5,666 nucleotides of DNA from an uncultured Atopobiaceae bacterium (GTDB lineage Bacteria; Actinomycetota; Coriobacteriia; Coriobacteriales; Atopobiaceae), in contig CAMYZR010000115.1 in the NCBI GenBank assembly GCA_947303905.1, forward strand, positions 1 through 5,666, read 5' to 3'. Position numbers and translations under genes: made by a program. Positions 5,526 to 5,666 of the stretch are shown one piece after another. Position 1 is the first letter of the stretch. Each line of letters opens with the position of its first letter. A model generated the notes under the pieces. The model did not search any database. It saw nothing but the letters and a program-made list of their open reading frames with translations, and was not told the DNA's origin.

Positions 5526-5666
5526 TTAGCCGCGTGCGCGCGAGGCCTCGATCATGCGGTTGACCGCATTGATGTAGGCCTTGGCGGACGACACGATGAT
5601 GTCGTTGTCGGCGCCGCGGCCGTTGTAGACGCGGCCGTCCTGCGCCGTGATGCGCACCGTAACCTC
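5526..5666 (-). CDS. leuA: 2-isopropylmalate synthase, C-terminal end (5' part outside window)
   Basis: The last 46 codons of the enzyme that joins acetyl-CoA to 2-ketoisovalerate, the first committed step to leucine. The readable tail runs from EVTVRITAQDGRVYNGRGAD through NDIIVSSAKAYINAVNRM to a TAA at 5528-5526. The pattern GRGADNDIIVSSAKAYINAVNR is the hallmark end of the LeuA regulatory domain, which binds leucine for feedback inhibition. The catalytic TIM barrel lies beyond base 5666. Homocitrate synthase and citramalate synthase share the architecture and cannot be fully excluded from so short a piece, but the ilvBN genes that follow favour LeuA. Confidence 0.9.
   Translation of the reverse strand, partial: EVTVRITAQDGRVYNGRGADNDIIVSSAKAYINAVNRMIEASRARG

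Overview
The window is high-GC, densely coded bacterial chromosome. It carries two plus-strand genes (lysA, cut at its start, and a VWA-domain gene) facing a minus-strand block of four genes (leuA, cut at its start, then ilvB, ilvN and nox). I see no tRNA, rRNA, insertion sequence, CRISPR array or phage gene. The GC-rich codon use, the strong purine-rich ribosome binding sites (AGGAGAGG type) and a lactobacillales-like NADH oxidase beside biosynthetic genes suggest an anaerobic or microaerophilic actinomycete of the Coriobacteriia (Olsenella/Atopobium/Collinsella-like). That placement is an inference from memory of such proteins, not a search result.

Layout. Bases 2-877 (+) encode the C-terminal two thirds of diaminopimelate decarboxylase (LysA), the last step of lysine synthesis. 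Bases 878-996 are a leader-like gap with an unusually good inverted repeat that buries the next gene's ribosome binding site. Bases 997-1656 (+) encode a small stand-alone von Willebrand factor A protein with an intact metal-binding MIDAS motif and no clear job. Bases 1657-1752 lie between convergent genes and hold a strong GC hairpin that probably ends transcription from both sides. Bases 1753-3096 (-) encode an FAD-dependent NADH oxidase with its redox cysteine. Bases 3097-3208 are its leader, with a 12-bp palindrome, a second Shine-Dalgarno-masking repeat and short direct repeats. Bases 3209-3718 (-) and 3768-5459 (-) encode the small (IlvN) and large (IlvB) subunits of acetohydroxyacid synthase. 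Bases 5526-5666 (-) are the last 46 codons of 2-isopropylmalate synthase (LeuA).

How the genes fit together. leuA, ilvB and ilvN are in order on one strand with short gaps and form a branched-chain amino acid unit: IlvBN makes the acetohydroxy acids for valine, leucine and isoleucine, and LeuA commits 2-ketoisovalerate to leucine. IlvN and the LeuA C-terminus are both feedback-sensing parts. nox follows ilvN on the same strand but has a 112-bp leader of its own, so it may be separately controlled. It reoxidises NADH and removes oxygen.

The genes themselves are ordinary. The points worth a second look are in the gaps: two different genes share a 14-base extended ribosome binding site, each with an upstream complementary arm; a strong hairpin lies between leuA and ilvB; and a possible 11-codon peptide ends exactly on the ilvN start codon.
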